A stretch of 64,000 nucleotides of DNA from Herbivorax alkaliphila (GCF_030848475.1 NZ_JAVDDS010000005.1:62001-126000); one strand, 5' to 3'; shown: positions 15,888 to 25,567, counted from the first letter of the stretch. The notes: generated by a model from the sequence alone, not told the origin. Numbers and translations are program-made.

Positions 15888-17600
15888 ATGATAAATAAAA
15901 GTATATCCCTTATATGCAACTCTGAAAACTCTAAATATGACATATTTTTTGATATGTTAAAAAAAAATCTACCTCAATTAAGATTTTACTTAAATGAAAA
16001 TTATTTTATTAATGATATGAAAAACCATACTTCAAAAAGCCCTCAGAAAGACTCTGATTTTTTCATCTTATTTGTTGAATACTCACATTTAGATGATACC
16101 TACACTTACCTTAACTCCGCATACTCAAATCAGGACTATATACTTATAGCATTCGACAATAGCTTCCCTGATTCTTTAAATGAATATGACAATTTATTTG
16201 AATTCATAAATGTAAATAATCATAAAATGGATTTGTTTTTTAAAAAATTAATGAATGAAATAAATATCAAAAATAAAATACTTTCTCTTAAGTACGAATT
16301 AAAAGAATTTTATGAAATAGGTAAATCTTTATCTTCACAAAAAGATACCGTTAAACTTCTTGATATGATTGTAACTAGCTCTATAAATCTTACTTCATCA
16401 GATGCAGGTACTATTTATCTTGTAATTGATAAGAACACCTTTAACTGGACTTCTATAAAAGGCAACCAATATGATGATAAAATTTTAAAATTTATCATTG
16501 CAAAAAATATGAGCCTTGATATAAACCTAGAAACATACACTTCTCCTATTACAGAAGAAAGCCTTTTTGGTTATTCTGTAGTTACTGGAAAAGCAATTAG
16601 AGTTGATGATGCTTACAATATCAGTCCTAAAAGTAAATACAAACACAATGACAGCTTTGACAACTATACTGGATATGTAACTAAATCTATTCTTACCATA
16701 CCAATGAAAGATCATGAAAACAATATTTCAGGAGTAATCCAATTACTTAATAAAAAGAAAAATAAACATGAAAAGTTAATTTTTTCTGATAAATCTTATT
16801 TAGATAACATTATTACCTATAATCGAAGTGACGAATTAATTATGAATTCACTTGCCGGTCAGGCTGCAGTTGCCCTTGAAAATAATACTCTATATAAAAA
16901 TATGAAAAACCTTTTGGGCAACTATAAAGAGCAAAATATAGAATTGGAAAAATTAAGCCAAAAGATACTTATATCACACGAAGAAGAGCGAAAAAGAATT
17001 GCAAGGGAAATACACGACGGCCCTGCTCAATCTGTTGTGAATCTTTCTCTTAAAGTTGATCTGATAAAAAAGTATTTTAAAAATTCAATGTTTGAAAAGG
17101 GCATGGAGGAACTTGATAATATAAATTCATCTATTAAGTCTACTTCAAAAGAAATTCGAACTATACTATACGATTTAAAACCTTCATATTTAGAAGAAGG
17201 ACTTGTAACTGCACTACAAAACAGACTTACTATTTTCGAGGAAAATACAGGCATTAAAGTTGATTTCAAGATAAATGGATCATCCCACCATGTAGAATAC
17301 TATTTAGCCTCAAATATATACAGAATGGTTCAGGAATCACTGTCTAACATATCTAAACATGCTAAAGCTCAAAACGTAACAGTTGACTTTAGTGTTTATG
17401 ATGACAAAGTACTTGTTTCTATAACAGATGATGGTATAGGTTTTAATGTAAAAGAACAAATTAAAAATCCTGAAAAAATACAAAGTGGATTTGGATTAAA
17501 CGGTCTTAAAGAACGTGCTGAGCTTGTCAAAGGAAAAGTTAGCATAGATTCTGAAGTGAAAAAGGGAACATGCGTAACTATTTATGTTCCATTGAAATAA
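15888..17600 (+). CDS. GAF-domain sensor histidine kinase, NarL/DesK-type (HisKA_3)
   Basis: 570 residues, no transmembrane span, so probably cytosolic. Residues about 1-130 are unassigned. A GAF domain fills about 145-335 (SLSSQKDTVKLLDMIVTSSI, DAGTIYL..., SILTIPMKDHENNISGVIQL). The HisKA_3 dimerisation box ERKRIAREIHDGPAQSVVNL carries the phospho-acceptor His376, and the ATPase part has NIYRMVQESLSNISKHAKAQ, DDGIGFN and GFGLNGLKERAELVKGKV. No response regulator lies beside it, so the partner is unknown. Its 3' end overlaps the convergent ABC ATPase gene by 23 bases. ATG with AAGGAG. Confidence 0.9.
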   Translation: MINKSISLICNSENSKYDIFFDMLKKNLPQLRFYLNENYFINDMKNHTSKSPQKDSDFFILFVEYSHLDDTYTYLNSAYSNQDYILIAFDNSFPDSLNEYDNLFEFINVNNHKMDLFFKKLMNEINIKNKILSLKYELKEFYEIGKSLSSQKDTVKLLDMIVTSSINLTSSDAGTIYLVIDKNTFNWTSIKGNQYDDKILKFIIAKNMSLDINLETYTSPITEESLFGYSVVTGKAIRVDDAYNISPKSKYKHNDSFDNYTGYVTKSILTIPMKDHENNISGVIQLLNKKKNKHEKLIFSDKSYLDNIITYNRSDELIMNSLAGQAAVALENNTLYKNMKNLLGNYKEQNIELEKLSQKILISHEEERKRIAREIHDGPAQSVVNLSLKVDLIKKYFKNSMFEKGMEELDNINSSIKSTSKEIRTILYDLKPSYLEEGLVTALQNRLTIFEENTGIKVDFKINGSSHHVEYYLASNIYRMVQESLSNISKHAKAQNVTVDFSVYDDKVLVSITDDGIGFNVKEQIKNPEKIQSGFGLNGLKERAELVKGKVSIDSEVKKGTCVTIYVPLK

Positions 17601-19062
17601 TTTTACCCTGTTTTATAATTGCTATACGATTACTTATAGCGTTTAACACTTTTATATTATGGCTTATAAAAACACATGTTAAGTTCATATGACTTTTTAA
17701 TTTTTTAAAGAGCTCAATTACTTGTTTTTGAGATATTGTATCTAAATATGAAGTGGGCTCGTCACATATAAGCACTTCAGGCTTTACTATTATAGCTCTG
17801 GCGATGCTCACTCTCTGTCGTTGTCCCCCGCTTAACTGATGAGGAAATCTGTCATGAAAACTTTCATCTAACCCGACTTTCTCAAGAAAATTTATTACAA
17901 TATCAAAACGCTCTCTATGGTTATATTTTTTCTGTATATCTATTCCTTCTGCAACTATATCTAAAACTTTCATTTTAGGATTTAGAGAACTGTATGGATC
18001 CTGGAAAATTATTTGAACATATTTATGGTATTTCTCATCTCTAAATATATCTTTCCCGTCATATAATATTTTACCTGAACAAGGTGACTGGATTCTTGTC
18101 AAAACACGTGCCAATGTAGTTTTTCCACAACCACTTTCACCTAATATCCCTAGCGTTTCACCTTTGTATATATTAATGTCAATTCCGTCTAATGCTTTTT
18201 TAACAGTTTCTTTCCCTGTTTTATAATATTTTTTTAAATTATGAATTTTAATAATCGAAAGTTTTTCATCTTCTCTAATGCTTTTTTCTTTTTTAAAATC
18301 CCAAGCATTTAACAAATTCTTTGTCTCACTTTTCACCGGATTATTGTATATTTTTTCAGTCAATCCTTCCTCAACAATTTTTCCCCTGCTCATAACAGAA
18401 ACTCTATCCGATACTTCTTTAGCTAAATCCAAATCATGAGTTATAAAAATAACAGAAACACCGTACATACGAGACATTTCTTTTAAAAGTCCTACGATAG
18501 ATAACTGAGTATTCACATCAAGAGAACTAGTAGGTTCATCTGCAATAATTATTCTCGGAGCACTAGAAAATACTCCTGCGATAATTCCTCTTTGTGCCAT
18601 GCCTCCACTAAGCTCATGAGGATATAAGTTTAAATACTCTTCTGGATTATCTATTTTCATTTTTTTAAGTAAATCTATTATTATCTTAAGTGCTTCTCTT
18701 TTATCAACATTTCTATGTTTGATTAACCACTCTGTTATCTGATTTTTCATTTTTAAAACAGGATTCAAATATGATAGAGGTTCTTGAAATATCATTCCTA
18801 TCCTATTTCCACGTATTTTAGACATTTGTCTCTCACTAAGGCATTCTATGTCTTTTTCTTCAAAAATCAATTGTCCAGATTTTTCAAATGCGTATTCATC
18901 ATTTAACTTTAAGATAGACCTTGCCAGCATGCTTTTGCCACTTCCCGACTCTCCAACCAATGCCAAAATCTCTCTTTCATATAAACTTAAATTGACACTA
19001 TCCAATATTTTTTTATTTTTGTGCTGCACTGAAAAATCAGAAACTTTGAGAAGCTCTTCCAT
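17578..19062 (-). CDS. Oligopeptide/dipeptide ABC transporter, fused DppD-DppF-type ATPase
   Basis: 494 residues containing two complete ABC domains in one chain. The first (1-235) has Walker A GESGSGKSM, signature LSGGMAQRG and Walker B IIIADEPTSSLD. The second (about 255-494) has GESGCGKTT, LSGGQRQRVSIA and VLICDEPTSYLD. Most peptide transporters use two separate ATPase subunits, so this is the fused variant. It energises uptake through the two permeases encoded upstream (19097-20962) with the lipoprotein binder at 21047-22684. The four genes form one operon. Nickel or other substrates cannot be excluded. Confidence 0.9.
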   Translation of the reverse strand: MEELLKVSDFSVQHKNKKILDSVNLSLYEREILALVGESGSGKSMLARSILKLNDEYAFEKSGQLIFEEKDIECLSERQMSKIRGNRIGMIFQEPLSYLNPVLKMKNQITEWLIKHRNVDKREALKIIIDLLKKMKIDNPEEYLNLYPHELSGGMAQRGIIAGVFSSAPRIIIADEPTSSLDVNTQLSIVGLLKEMSRMYGVSVIFITHDLDLAKEVSDRVSVMSRGKIVEEGLTEKIYNNPVKSETKNLLNAWDFKKEKSIREDEKLSIIKIHNLKKYYKTGKETVKKALDGIDINIYKGETLGILGESGCGKTTLARVLTRIQSPCSGKILYDGKDIFRDEKYHKYVQIIFQDPYSSLNPKMKVLDIVAEGIDIQKKYNHRERFDIVINFLEKVGLDESFHDRFPHQLSGGQRQRVSIARAIIVKPEVLICDEPTSYLDTISQKQVIELFKKLKSHMNLTCVFISHNIKVLNAISNRIAIIKQGKIISMEHK

Positions 19063-19096
19063 AGATTAAACCACCTTTTAAAAAGTTTCGCTTTTT

Positions 19097-19930
19097 TCAC
19101 TCTTCTAAACAATATTTTATGATATCTCCTAAAATATTAAAGCTTATCATTGTAAGAGCAATTATAACTATTGGTATCATAACAAGCCAAGGATAATACA
19201 TAATAAATCTAAAACCATCACTTGCTAAAGTTCCTAGACTTGCTTTTGGTATGCTAATTCCAAGTCCTAAAAAACTTAAAAAGCTCTCTGCAAAAATAGC
19301 TCCTGGTATGCTAAACATTAAATTAACCATAATCGAACCGCTACAATTCGGAAGTATATGCCTAAATACAATGTCTCCATTTCCTGCTCCCAATAGCTTT
19401 GCGGCATGAACAAATTCCATTTCCCTGAGCATTAGAGTCTGTCCCCTTACAATTCTCGCCACCCCTGTCCAGGAAGTCAGGGAAAGAGCAAAAATAATTG
19501 CTAAGGGACTACTTCCCATTATCATTGTAAAAAGTATAACAATAATTAAATCGGGAATAGAATATATTATATCTACTACTCTCATCAATATCTCATCCAT
19601 CAATCCGCCTAAAATACCCGATATGCTTCCATATATAGAACCTATAATTATTTGAACAACTGCTGCAACAAAACCTACTAAAAGGGAAATTCTCGCCCCC
19701 TCCCACACTCTCACAAATAAGTCTCTTCCGAATTCATCAGTTCCAAATAAATGACCCTTTGACAACGGTGGACTGAAAGTATTTTTTAAATCTTGGGCAT
19801 AAGAGCTGTTTTTTGACAATAAGGGAACAAAAATAGATAACAAGATAATCAGAGTTAAAAAAACAGCACAGCACAATGCCAGTTTATTTTTTTTTATGCA
19901 AAAGATAATTTTTTTTACAGTGTAAACCAC
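19097..19930 (-). CDS. Oligopeptide ABC transporter permease, DppC/OppC-type
   Basis: 277 residues with an N-terminal anchor helix (about 15-37), the periplasmic-type loop HLFGTDEFGRDLFVRVWEGA typical of DppC/OppC, and five further helices. The EAA coupling loop is EFVHAAKLLGAGNGDIVFRH followed by ILPN. The segment AESFLSFLGLGISIPKASLG is also standard. It partners the DppB-type permease encoded upstream and the fused ATPase downstream. Confidence 0.92.
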   Translation of the reverse strand: MVYTVKKIIFCIKKNKLALCCAVFLTLIILLSIFVPLLSKNSSYAQDLKNTFSPPLSKGHLFGTDEFGRDLFVRVWEGARISLLVGFVAAVVQIIIGSIYGSISGILGGLMDEILMRVVDIIYSIPDLIIVILFTMIMGSSPLAIIFALSLTSWTGVARIVRGQTLMLREMEFVHAAKLLGAGNGDIVFRHILPNCSGSIMVNLMFSIPGAIFAESFLSFLGLGISIPKASLGTLASDGFRFIMYYPWLVMIPIVIIALTMISFNILGDIIKYCLEE

Positions 19931-19999
19931 GACATCTGCACTCCTAATATTTTCTAATACTACACTTAAAACCCAATATTTATCTAAAGCTAGACCAAT

Positions 20000-20962
20000 T
20001 CACTTTTCAATTCTCACTCTTGGGTCAATAAAAGTATATAATATATCTGTCAACGTATTTACAATAATAACAACAAAAGAAGTGAACATTGAAAGTCCTA
20101 AAACCATCGTATAATCTCCAGCTTTAACACTGGAAACTAGGTGTTGTCCCAGACCTGGTATTGAAAAAATGCTTTCAATTACAAAAGAACCTAGAATTAT
20201 TGAAGTAAAAAGAGGACCTAGCAAAGATAATACAGGTAATGCTGCATTTTTCAAAACATGCTTTAAAACAATTTCTTTTTCCTTCAAGCCCTTTGCCCTT
20301 GCAGCTAGAATATAGTTTTTCTTGTAAGTATTTATCATGCTTTCTCTCATCATTCTTGCGATTATTCCAAAGGCTCCAAATGCCAGTGCCATTGAAGGCA
20401 CAATCGTATATCTAAAACCTTCCCACCCCGTAACGGGAAACACCCTGTAATTCACTCCTAAAAACCCTCGGACAAGTTCTGTAAACCTGTAACAGAAAAA
20501 GTATTGGAAAATTGTAGCTAGGATGAATCCCGGAACGGCTACTCCAATCATAGATATTGTAAGAGTAAAATAATCAATTAATTTGCCTTTATAAACTGCC
20601 GACATTATACCAAAAAACAAGCCAACAAAAACTGCTGTTATAAATGCTCTAAGGCCTAAATCTAATGATACTGGAAAAGTCCTTTTTATAATTGAATTCA
20701 CACTTCTATTTCTATAGACCATGGATATGCCCAAATCACCTTTTGCTATCCCTCTTAAATATGTAACATACCTTTCATGCACTGGCTCTTCAATACCATA
20801 TCGTTCTTTAAGGTTGTCCAAAATTTGAGGATGAACCATTTTATCCGAAGTAAAGGGGTCTCCAGGCAAAAAATGCATAAGAATAAAGGTCAGAGTAATA
20901 ACCAACCATATAGTTAGAAGGCAGAACACAATTCTTCTAATAACAAAAAATATCAATTTCAT
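20000..20962 (-). CDS. Oligopeptide ABC transporter permease, DppB/OppB-type
   Basis: 320 residues, six predicted helices. DppB landmarks: FFVIRRIVFCLLTIWLVITL at the N-terminus, FLPGDPF, LKERYGIEEPVHERYVTYL, GDLGISMVYRNRSVNSII, and the EAA loop NYILAARAKGLKEKEIVLKH then VLKNAALPVL. The C-terminus DILYTFIDPRVRIEK is conserved. It follows the substrate-binding lipoprotein gene, with a copy of dispersed element A between them. Confidence 0.93.
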   Translation of the reverse strand: MKLIFFVIRRIVFCLLTIWLVITLTFILMHFLPGDPFTSDKMVHPQILDNLKERYGIEEPVHERYVTYLRGIAKGDLGISMVYRNRSVNSIIKRTFPVSLDLGLRAFITAVFVGLFFGIMSAVYKGKLIDYFTLTISMIGVAVPGFILATIFQYFFCYRFTELVRGFLGVNYRVFPVTGWEGFRYTIVPSMALAFGAFGIIARMMRESMINTYKKNYILAARAKGLKEKEIVLKHVLKNAALPVLSLLGPLFTSIILGSFVIESIFSIPGLGQHLVSSVKAGDYTMVLGLSMFTSFVVIIVNTLTDILYTFIDPRVRIEK

Positions 20963-20988
20963 CCCTTCTTTCTAAAAGGGGATTTTTA

Positions 20989-21046
20989 ATCTTATTTTAA
21001 GACTCCAGCTGAAGCCTCGATGTTTAGCTTTAGCTAAACGAGTTCA
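20989..21046. repeat. Dispersed element A, copy 2
   Basis: Same sequence as copy 1 (14526-14586) with about two differences: TCTTATTTTAAGACTCCAGC, GAAGCCTCGAT, GTTTAGCTTTAGCTAAAC, GAGTTCA. It lies between the binding-protein stop and the DppB start, inside the operon. On the minus strand its hairpin begins directly after the TAG stop, so it could dampen expression of the permease genes relative to the binder. Confidence 0.85.
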
Positions 21047-22684
21047 CTATTCAATATAAGTCCAGTATAAATCTATGTCCTGAATTGGACTGTTTCCTCT
21101 TACCAATCCATTAACCCTTGGATTTATGGCATAATCAAGTGCTAAATAGTAAACCGGCACTATCGGCATATCCTCCATGACCATTTCTTCTGCTTCAATC
21201 AACATATCTATTCTTTTTTCTCTATCCGTCTCACTAGTTGCTCTGGCTAAAAGACTATCAAAATCAGTATTATTATAAAATGCCACGTTAAAAGGGTTAT
21301 GTGCGCTAAAGATATCAAGATATGCTAAAGGATCGTTAAAATCTCCTGCCCACATCAATAGAGAAAGTTGATAATTCTTTTGCATCATTCTATCTGTCAT
21401 AGCATCAAAAGGCATAACTTGTATTTCTACTTCAATTCCTAAATTTTCTCTCCACATATCCTGAAAAGCCTGAGCATCCCTCTTTGATGTTTCCTTATCA
21501 TCAACTAAAAGCGTCAATTCAGGCAAGCTAGTCAAACCCAACTGGGCTAAGCCAGTTTTTAATAAACATTTTGCTCTTTTCACATCATTGTCATTGAAAA
21601 AATTCCCTGCTTCATTTCTAAATGAGCGATTTTTTCCTCTTACAATTGGATTGACAAATGCTAAAGCCTCTTTAGAACTGCTGCCAACAATCTCCTCAAC
21701 CAATGTTTTCCTATCTAAAGAATACGCAAGAGCTTTTCTGATATTTCTATTTTTCAATACATCATCTTCATTGTTTATAGATACGTACTGTGTAACTCCA
21801 GAATCATAATTGTCAAGGTGAAACCTGCTATCTTTTAGTTGCTCTTTTTGCCTGTCATGTGTTATATCTATAACATCTATTTCACCTGACTTAAAAGCAG
21901 TAAAAGCAGCTGAATTATCAGTTATCACTTTAAAATTTACTTTTTCTAAATGTATGTTTTCAGAATTCCAGTATGAATGATTCTTTTTAAGAACAATACC
22001 CTGTTGATGATCCCATGAAGCTATTTCAAAAGGACCGTTACCTATAATTGTCTCAGATTCCAGTGCATATGTAGTGGTATTGTTTTCAATAGGCTGGTCA
22101 TTGTAAAAATCGGTATTTAAAGGCATGAATGTGCTATTAGATATAAGGCTTAAAAAATATGGAGCTGGGCTTTGTAATGTAACTGAGAGAGTTTTTTCGT
22201 CTTCTGCTACAATAGCAACATCTTCTTTGTCCCCTTCTCCATATGCGTATTCTAAAGCTCCTTCTATGCAAAATAGAAGATCTCCCATGTATGAAGGCTC
22301 ATGATTTTGTGGCTGTGGATCAATTGCCCTAAGCCACCCATCCCTGAAGTGATATGCAGTGACATCCGTTCCATCCCACCATTTTGCCTCTTCTCTAAGA
22401 TAAAAGGTGTATGTAAGTCCGTCATCACTTACTTCCCATGAACTTGCCACTCCTGCGACAGGTTCACCATTTTCATCACTTCTTACCAAACCTTCAAACA
22501 TAGCATTTATCACTCTCATTGAGGTAGCGTCAAAAACCAGTTGTGGATCAATAGTGTAGGGTTCATCTCCTAAGTTTATTGTTATTTCATTAGAAACTGC
22601 ATCAGCACTGCTGCAACCAGAAAGTAGAAGACTTACACACATCAAAAAAATTAACAACAACGAATAGAACAAATTTTTCTTCAT
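21047..22684 (-). CDS. Peptide-binding lipoprotein of ABC transporter (SBP family 5)
   Basis: 545 residues. Lipoprotein signal MKKNLFYSLLLIFLMCVSLL with lipobox LLSGCSS, so Cys25 is the lipid anchor. The mature part shows family 5 motifs: INLGDEPYTIDPQLVFDATS, LVRSDENGEPVAGVASSWEV, DGLTYTFYLREEAKWWDGTD, NGPFEIASWDHQQGIVLKKN, RNIRKALAYSLDRKTLVEEI and a C-terminal VYYLAL segment. Close to OppA/DppA-type binders. It delivers peptides to the adjacent permease pair. Confidence 0.93.
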   Translation of the reverse strand: MKKNLFYSLLLIFLMCVSLLLSGCSSADAVSNEITINLGDEPYTIDPQLVFDATSMRVINAMFEGLVRSDENGEPVAGVASSWEVSDDGLTYTFYLREEAKWWDGTDVTAYHFRDGWLRAIDPQPQNHEPSYMGDLLFCIEGALEYAYGEGDKEDVAIVAEDEKTLSVTLQSPAPYFLSLISNSTFMPLNTDFYNDQPIENNTTTYALESETIIGNGPFEIASWDHQQGIVLKKNHSYWNSENIHLEKVNFKVITDNSAAFTAFKSGEIDVIDITHDRQKEQLKDSRFHLDNYDSGVTQYVSINNEDDVLKNRNIRKALAYSLDRKTLVEEIVGSSSKEALAFVNPIVRGKNRSFRNEAGNFFNDNDVKRAKCLLKTGLAQLGLTSLPELTLLVDDKETSKRDAQAFQDMWRENLGIEVEIQVMPFDAMTDRMMQKNYQLSLLMWAGDFNDPLAYLDIFSAHNPFNVAFYNNTDFDSLLARATSETDREKRIDMLIEAEEMVMEDMPIVPVYYLALDYAINPRVNGLVRGNSPIQDIDLYWTYIE

Positions 22685-22740
22685 AGAAAACTACCTCCTA
22701 TAATTTAACTCCAATATTAAATTTTTGCATAATACTTAGT

Positions 22741-23601
22741 TCAAAAGTTTATATCATCCATATTTCCACCTAGTTTGTGAACAGCTGCCTTAATCTCACA
22801 AAACGTATCATAATCAATTGAATCCATATTTTTTTCAACATAACCCCTTAAGAAGGTTATTGCTCTTTTATCACCTAAATCTCCAATGCAAATAGCACCA
22901 ATAATCTTATTGTCCATTTCTATAAATGTATCCTTAATGCATGAATATATATCCTCATAATTAGACTTTTCGCAAGTATTTATACCAATTTGAACCAATG
23001 TATATAAAAGATACTCTTCAAGATTTCCAATTTCTTTTGTGCTTCTCAATATACTTACTATTTTAGTTGTACAGGCACCACCAATATTTACCAAGGCACC
23101 ATTTATTTCTTCTATTATAACTTCATTTTTAAAATCTACATCATATAAAAGTTCTATCAGCGTACTTACAGCCTTTTCATACTTTAACCTTCCAAGAAAT
23201 CTTATTGCCATCAAAGAAATAAGCTTTTCTTCCTCATCTTTTATTAAAGAAGGCGAAGAAGCTAGTTCTATCAATTTATCCAAAGCATTTTCGCCATGAT
23301 ATTCCAATTTACGCACAAGCACTTCAGGCACGTCAACGTCACATATTTTAGATGCTGTTTTAAACATATCTATTAAATTATTCAAGTCATCTATACTGTC
23401 GAAATATTTTTCAGGACTAATTCCTCCTAAAATATCCAATTCCGTGCTCTCCCACTCCTTTAATTCCTCATCTAAAAAAGCTGATGCATCTCCTTCTTTT
23501 ATTTTTAAAATATTTTCAGGCTTTGTGTCGTTAAACAGCCTGTCATAACCTTTTTCTATTGCCTTATTATAGCTTTCAAATAATAACTTTTTTCTATCCA
23601 A
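22741..23601 (-). CDS. HEAT-like repeat protein of unknown function
   Basis: 286 residues from TTG 23601 (GGGAGG, 8-base spacing). All-helical and acidic. Repeated helical pairs such as EEKLISLMAIRFLGRLKYEK followed by AVSTLIELLYD, and NKIIGAICIGDLGDKRAITF then LRGYVE, look like HEAT/PBS-lyase-type repeats at about 95-280. No catalytic motif is visible. It follows the REC-GGDEF gene by 32 bases on the same strand and is probably co-transcribed, so a scaffolding role in that signalling pathway is possible (inference). Confidence 0.65.
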   Translation of the reverse strand: MDRKKLLFESYNKAIEKGYDRLFNDTKPENILKIKEGDASAFLDEELKEWESTELDILGGISPEKYFDSIDDLNNLIDMFKTASKICDVDVPEVLVRKLEYHGENALDKLIELASSPSLIKDEEEKLISLMAIRFLGRLKYEKAVSTLIELLYDVDFKNEVIIEEINGALVNIGGACTTKIVSILRSTKEIGNLEEYLLYTLVQIGINTCEKSNYEDIYSCIKDTFIEMDNKIIGAICIGDLGDKRAITFLRGYVEKNMDSIDYDTFCEIKAAVHKLGGNMDDINF

Positions 23602-23633
23602 GATTTTATCCTCCCTCAAAAATAAAGCTTTAC

Positions 23634-24566
23634 CTAACCTTTTCTTCTATCTTTAACATATACACTCCCAGGCATTGATTTTGCCTTTTTCTTTAATTCC
23701 GCAGCTATTTCCGCTATCTGCACATGACTTATCAGCTCTCTTTCTTCATTAGTAACAACTGATAAAGATATAGACACTATCGGAAATTTCATAATCTGTC
23801 CCTGTCTGTTACTTGTAACAATATAACCTCTGTCAACATCTTCTTTACAATATAACTCTTTAATTTTTATATCAAGATCCCTTATAATATTTTTAGAAAT
23901 TACATCAACCTTATCAGGTGTAGTTATTATAACAAAATCATCTCCTCCAATATGCCCAATAAAGTCGGAGCTATTTCCATGTGTATGAGTACAGTCTATC
24001 AATACATCCGCCGTCAGTTTTATAACTCTGTCCCCACTTGCAAAACCATAGACATCATTATATGCTTTAAAATTGTCAAGGTCACAATATATAACTGCAA
24101 ACATTTTACTTGTTGCAATTCTTTGATTGATTTCTGTTTGAATCTCAATATTTCCTCTAAGGCCTGTCAAGGGATTTGCCCATCTGTTTCTATCAATTCG
24201 CTTTAATGTATTTCTAACTCTGCTCACCAATTCTCTGCTGTTAAAAGGCTTAATTATGTAATCATCTGCACCAATCTCCAATCCTTCAAGTTTATCATCT
24301 TCATTTTCCTGTGCAGTAAGCATTATAATAGGCATAAGATTGTTACTTTCATCCTCTCTTAAAACCTTGCACACTTCAAATCCATCCATGCCCGGCATTA
24401 CCACATCTAAAAGTACTAAATCAGGTTTTTCTTCCCTAACCCTTTGAATACCCTGAGGACCAGTAGAAGCAGTTACAACATCGTAATCGGAATCTATTAA
24501 AATATCCGAAATTAATTTTCTCATGAACCCAGTATCTTCAATTATCAATATCTTTTTTTTAAACAT
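23634..24566 (-). CDS. Response regulator with GGDEF domain (REC-GGDEF)
   Basis: 310 residues. Receiver domain 1-120 with Asp54 as phospho-acceptor (DLVLLDVVMPGMDGF), Thr84 and Lys107 (IIKPF). A GGDEF domain follows at about 130-300: NPLTGLRGNIEIQTEIN, FAVIYCDLDNFKAYNDVYGF and GHIGGDDFVII, in which GGDDF (207-211) is an active-site variant accepted by many diguanylate cyclases. The inhibitory RxxD I-site is absent (NSSD at that position), so product feedback is probably lacking. Predicted to make cyclic di-GMP on phosphorylation. A PilZ receptor gene occurs at 38382 in this window. Confidence 0.88.
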   Translation of the reverse strand: MFKKKILIIEDTGFMRKLISDILIDSDYDVVTASTGPQGIQRVREEKPDLVLLDVVMPGMDGFEVCKVLREDESNNLMPIIMLTAQENEDDKLEGLEIGADDYIIKPFNSRELVSRVRNTLKRIDRNRWANPLTGLRGNIEIQTEINQRIATSKMFAVIYCDLDNFKAYNDVYGFASGDRVIKLTADVLIDCTHTHGNSSDFIGHIGGDDFVIITTPDKVDVISKNIIRDLDIKIKELYCKEDVDRGYIVTSNRQGQIMKFPIVSISLSVVTNEERELISHVQIAEIAAELKKKAKSMPGSVYVKDRRKG

Positions 24567-24864
24567 TACTGAAAGCTCCCATCGAAGTTAATTTATATAC
24601 CTACTAAAATAAGTATCGGAAAAAATATATGAAAAAATAATATCACAATGCCCATTATATCTTAAAAAGATATTTTTGAAAAGTGAAAAAATATAACTAA
24701 CTACAGGCTTTTTGTGATATACTTATAACAACGGGAATAATTACAACACACCGTTTTAAAGAGGCACGAAATATACACTTATAACCTTATGTGGTAATCC
24801 GTACCAGGTGCCAGTAAAGGTAAGAGACATATTTTACCCTCATCATATTAAAGGAGTGATATAT
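24567..24864. other. Intergenic region upstream of the zinc-ribbon gene
   Basis: 298 bases between two divergent genes. A sigma-A-like TATACT/TATAAC stretch lies at about 24717-24728, and the SD AAGGAGTG at 24851-24858. An ACGG...CCGT hairpin at about 24732-24755 is short. I see no recognisable riboswitch. Confidence 0.35.
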
Positions 24865-25095
24865 TTGGCACAATTTTGTACTTGCGGATCATTAATGATC
24901 GATGAGAAGTGTACAAACAAAAATTGCAGTTACAAGGTATCCGCTAAGCCCAGTTCTTCAGCTAAAAAGCGTGCATCCTCAAAAAAGAGCACTGAAACTG
25001 CAAAAGAAAAACCTAAAACTACACGTACAAGAAGGTCTTCAAAATGTGTAACTTATAATTTACATGATAAAAAAGATGAAGAAAGTTCCGAATAG
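24865..25095 (+). CDS. Small zinc-ribbon protein with basic tail
   Basis: 76 residues from TTG 24865 (AAGGAGTG, six-base spacing). An upstream in-frame ATG would add 19 residues and has no SD. The N-terminus AQFCTCGSLMIDEKCTNKNC has two Cys pairs (CxC and CxxxxC) forming a probable zinc ribbon. The rest is Lys/Ser/Thr/Arg-rich (KPSSSAKKRASSKKSTETAK, KTTRTRRSSK), suggesting nucleic-acid binding. Function is not known. A strong rho-independent terminator overlaps the stop codon, so it is monocistronic. Confidence 0.75.
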   Translation: MAQFCTCGSLMIDEKCTNKNCSYKVSAKPSSSAKKRASSKKSTETAKEKPKTTRTRRSSKCVTYNLHDKKDEESSE

Positions 25096-25110
25096 GACTT
25101 TCTTTTTTTT
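25079..25110 (+). terminator. Rho-independent terminator of the zinc-ribbon gene
   Basis: AAGAAAGTTCC and GGACTTTCTT pair around GAATA, followed by a run of eight T. The left arm lies in the last codons and the TAG stop is in the loop region. Confidence 0.9.
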
Positions 25111-25267
25111 ATTCAATTATTGATATGTTTTCTTTTCTCCATTAATAAGTCCCACATAAAAAGGCTTCAAATTATAAAATAATCTATATATGAGGGTGTG
25201 CTTGAGAAAAAAACTCAAGTTAAGTTTGTTTTAAAAGAAAGTGGAGATTTATAAGATTAAATAAAAG

Positions 25268-25306
25268 AAGAAGCTATAGTGTTAGTAACTCTATAGCTTC
25301 TTTTTT
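25268..25306. terminator. Bidirectional terminator beside the tRNA cluster
   Basis: GAAGCTATAG and CTATAGCTTC pair around an 11-nt loop. T-runs follow on the plus strand (TTTTTT) and a T-rich stretch follows on the minus strand, so it can stop the tRNA transcript directly after the Cys tRNA. Confidence 0.85.
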
Positions 25307-25380
25307 GGAGGCGCCACCCAGATTTGAACTGGGGAATAGAGGTTTTGCAGACCTCGGCCTTACCACTTGGCTATGGCGCC
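25306..25380 (-). tRNA. tRNA-Cys (GCA)
   Basis: Acceptor GGCGCCA/TGGCGCC, U73 as expected for Cys, anticodon GCA in CTGCAAA, T-arm CCCAGTTCAAATCTGGG, and an encoded CCA end. Last tRNA of a five-gene minus-strand cluster. Confidence 0.95.
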
Positions 25381-25438
25381 ATATATTAAATACAGGATAT
25401 CAGTTAGTGTAAAACACCGATATCCCAGTGAACTTTTG

Positions 25439-25513
25439 TGGAGCGGGTTACGAGATTTGAACTCGCGACTTTCACCTTGGCAAGGTGACACTCTACCACT
25501 GAGTTAAACCCGC
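25439..25513 (-). tRNA. tRNA-Gly (GCC)
   Basis: Acceptor GCGGGTT/AACCCGC, anticodon GCC in TTGCCAA, T-loop GTTCAAATC and an encoded CCA end. Confidence 0.95.
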
Positions 25514-25567
25514 ATATTTGTTTTTGCGAAGCAAACCACCATTGGTCATTTGCTTCGCAAAAATCCT

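Noticed and set aside
25197-25253. Short plus-strand frame VLEKKTQVKFVLKESGDL behind GAGGGTG
   Set aside because: Only 18 codons, followed by more stops in the same frame; a gene remnant is possible but cannot be supported.
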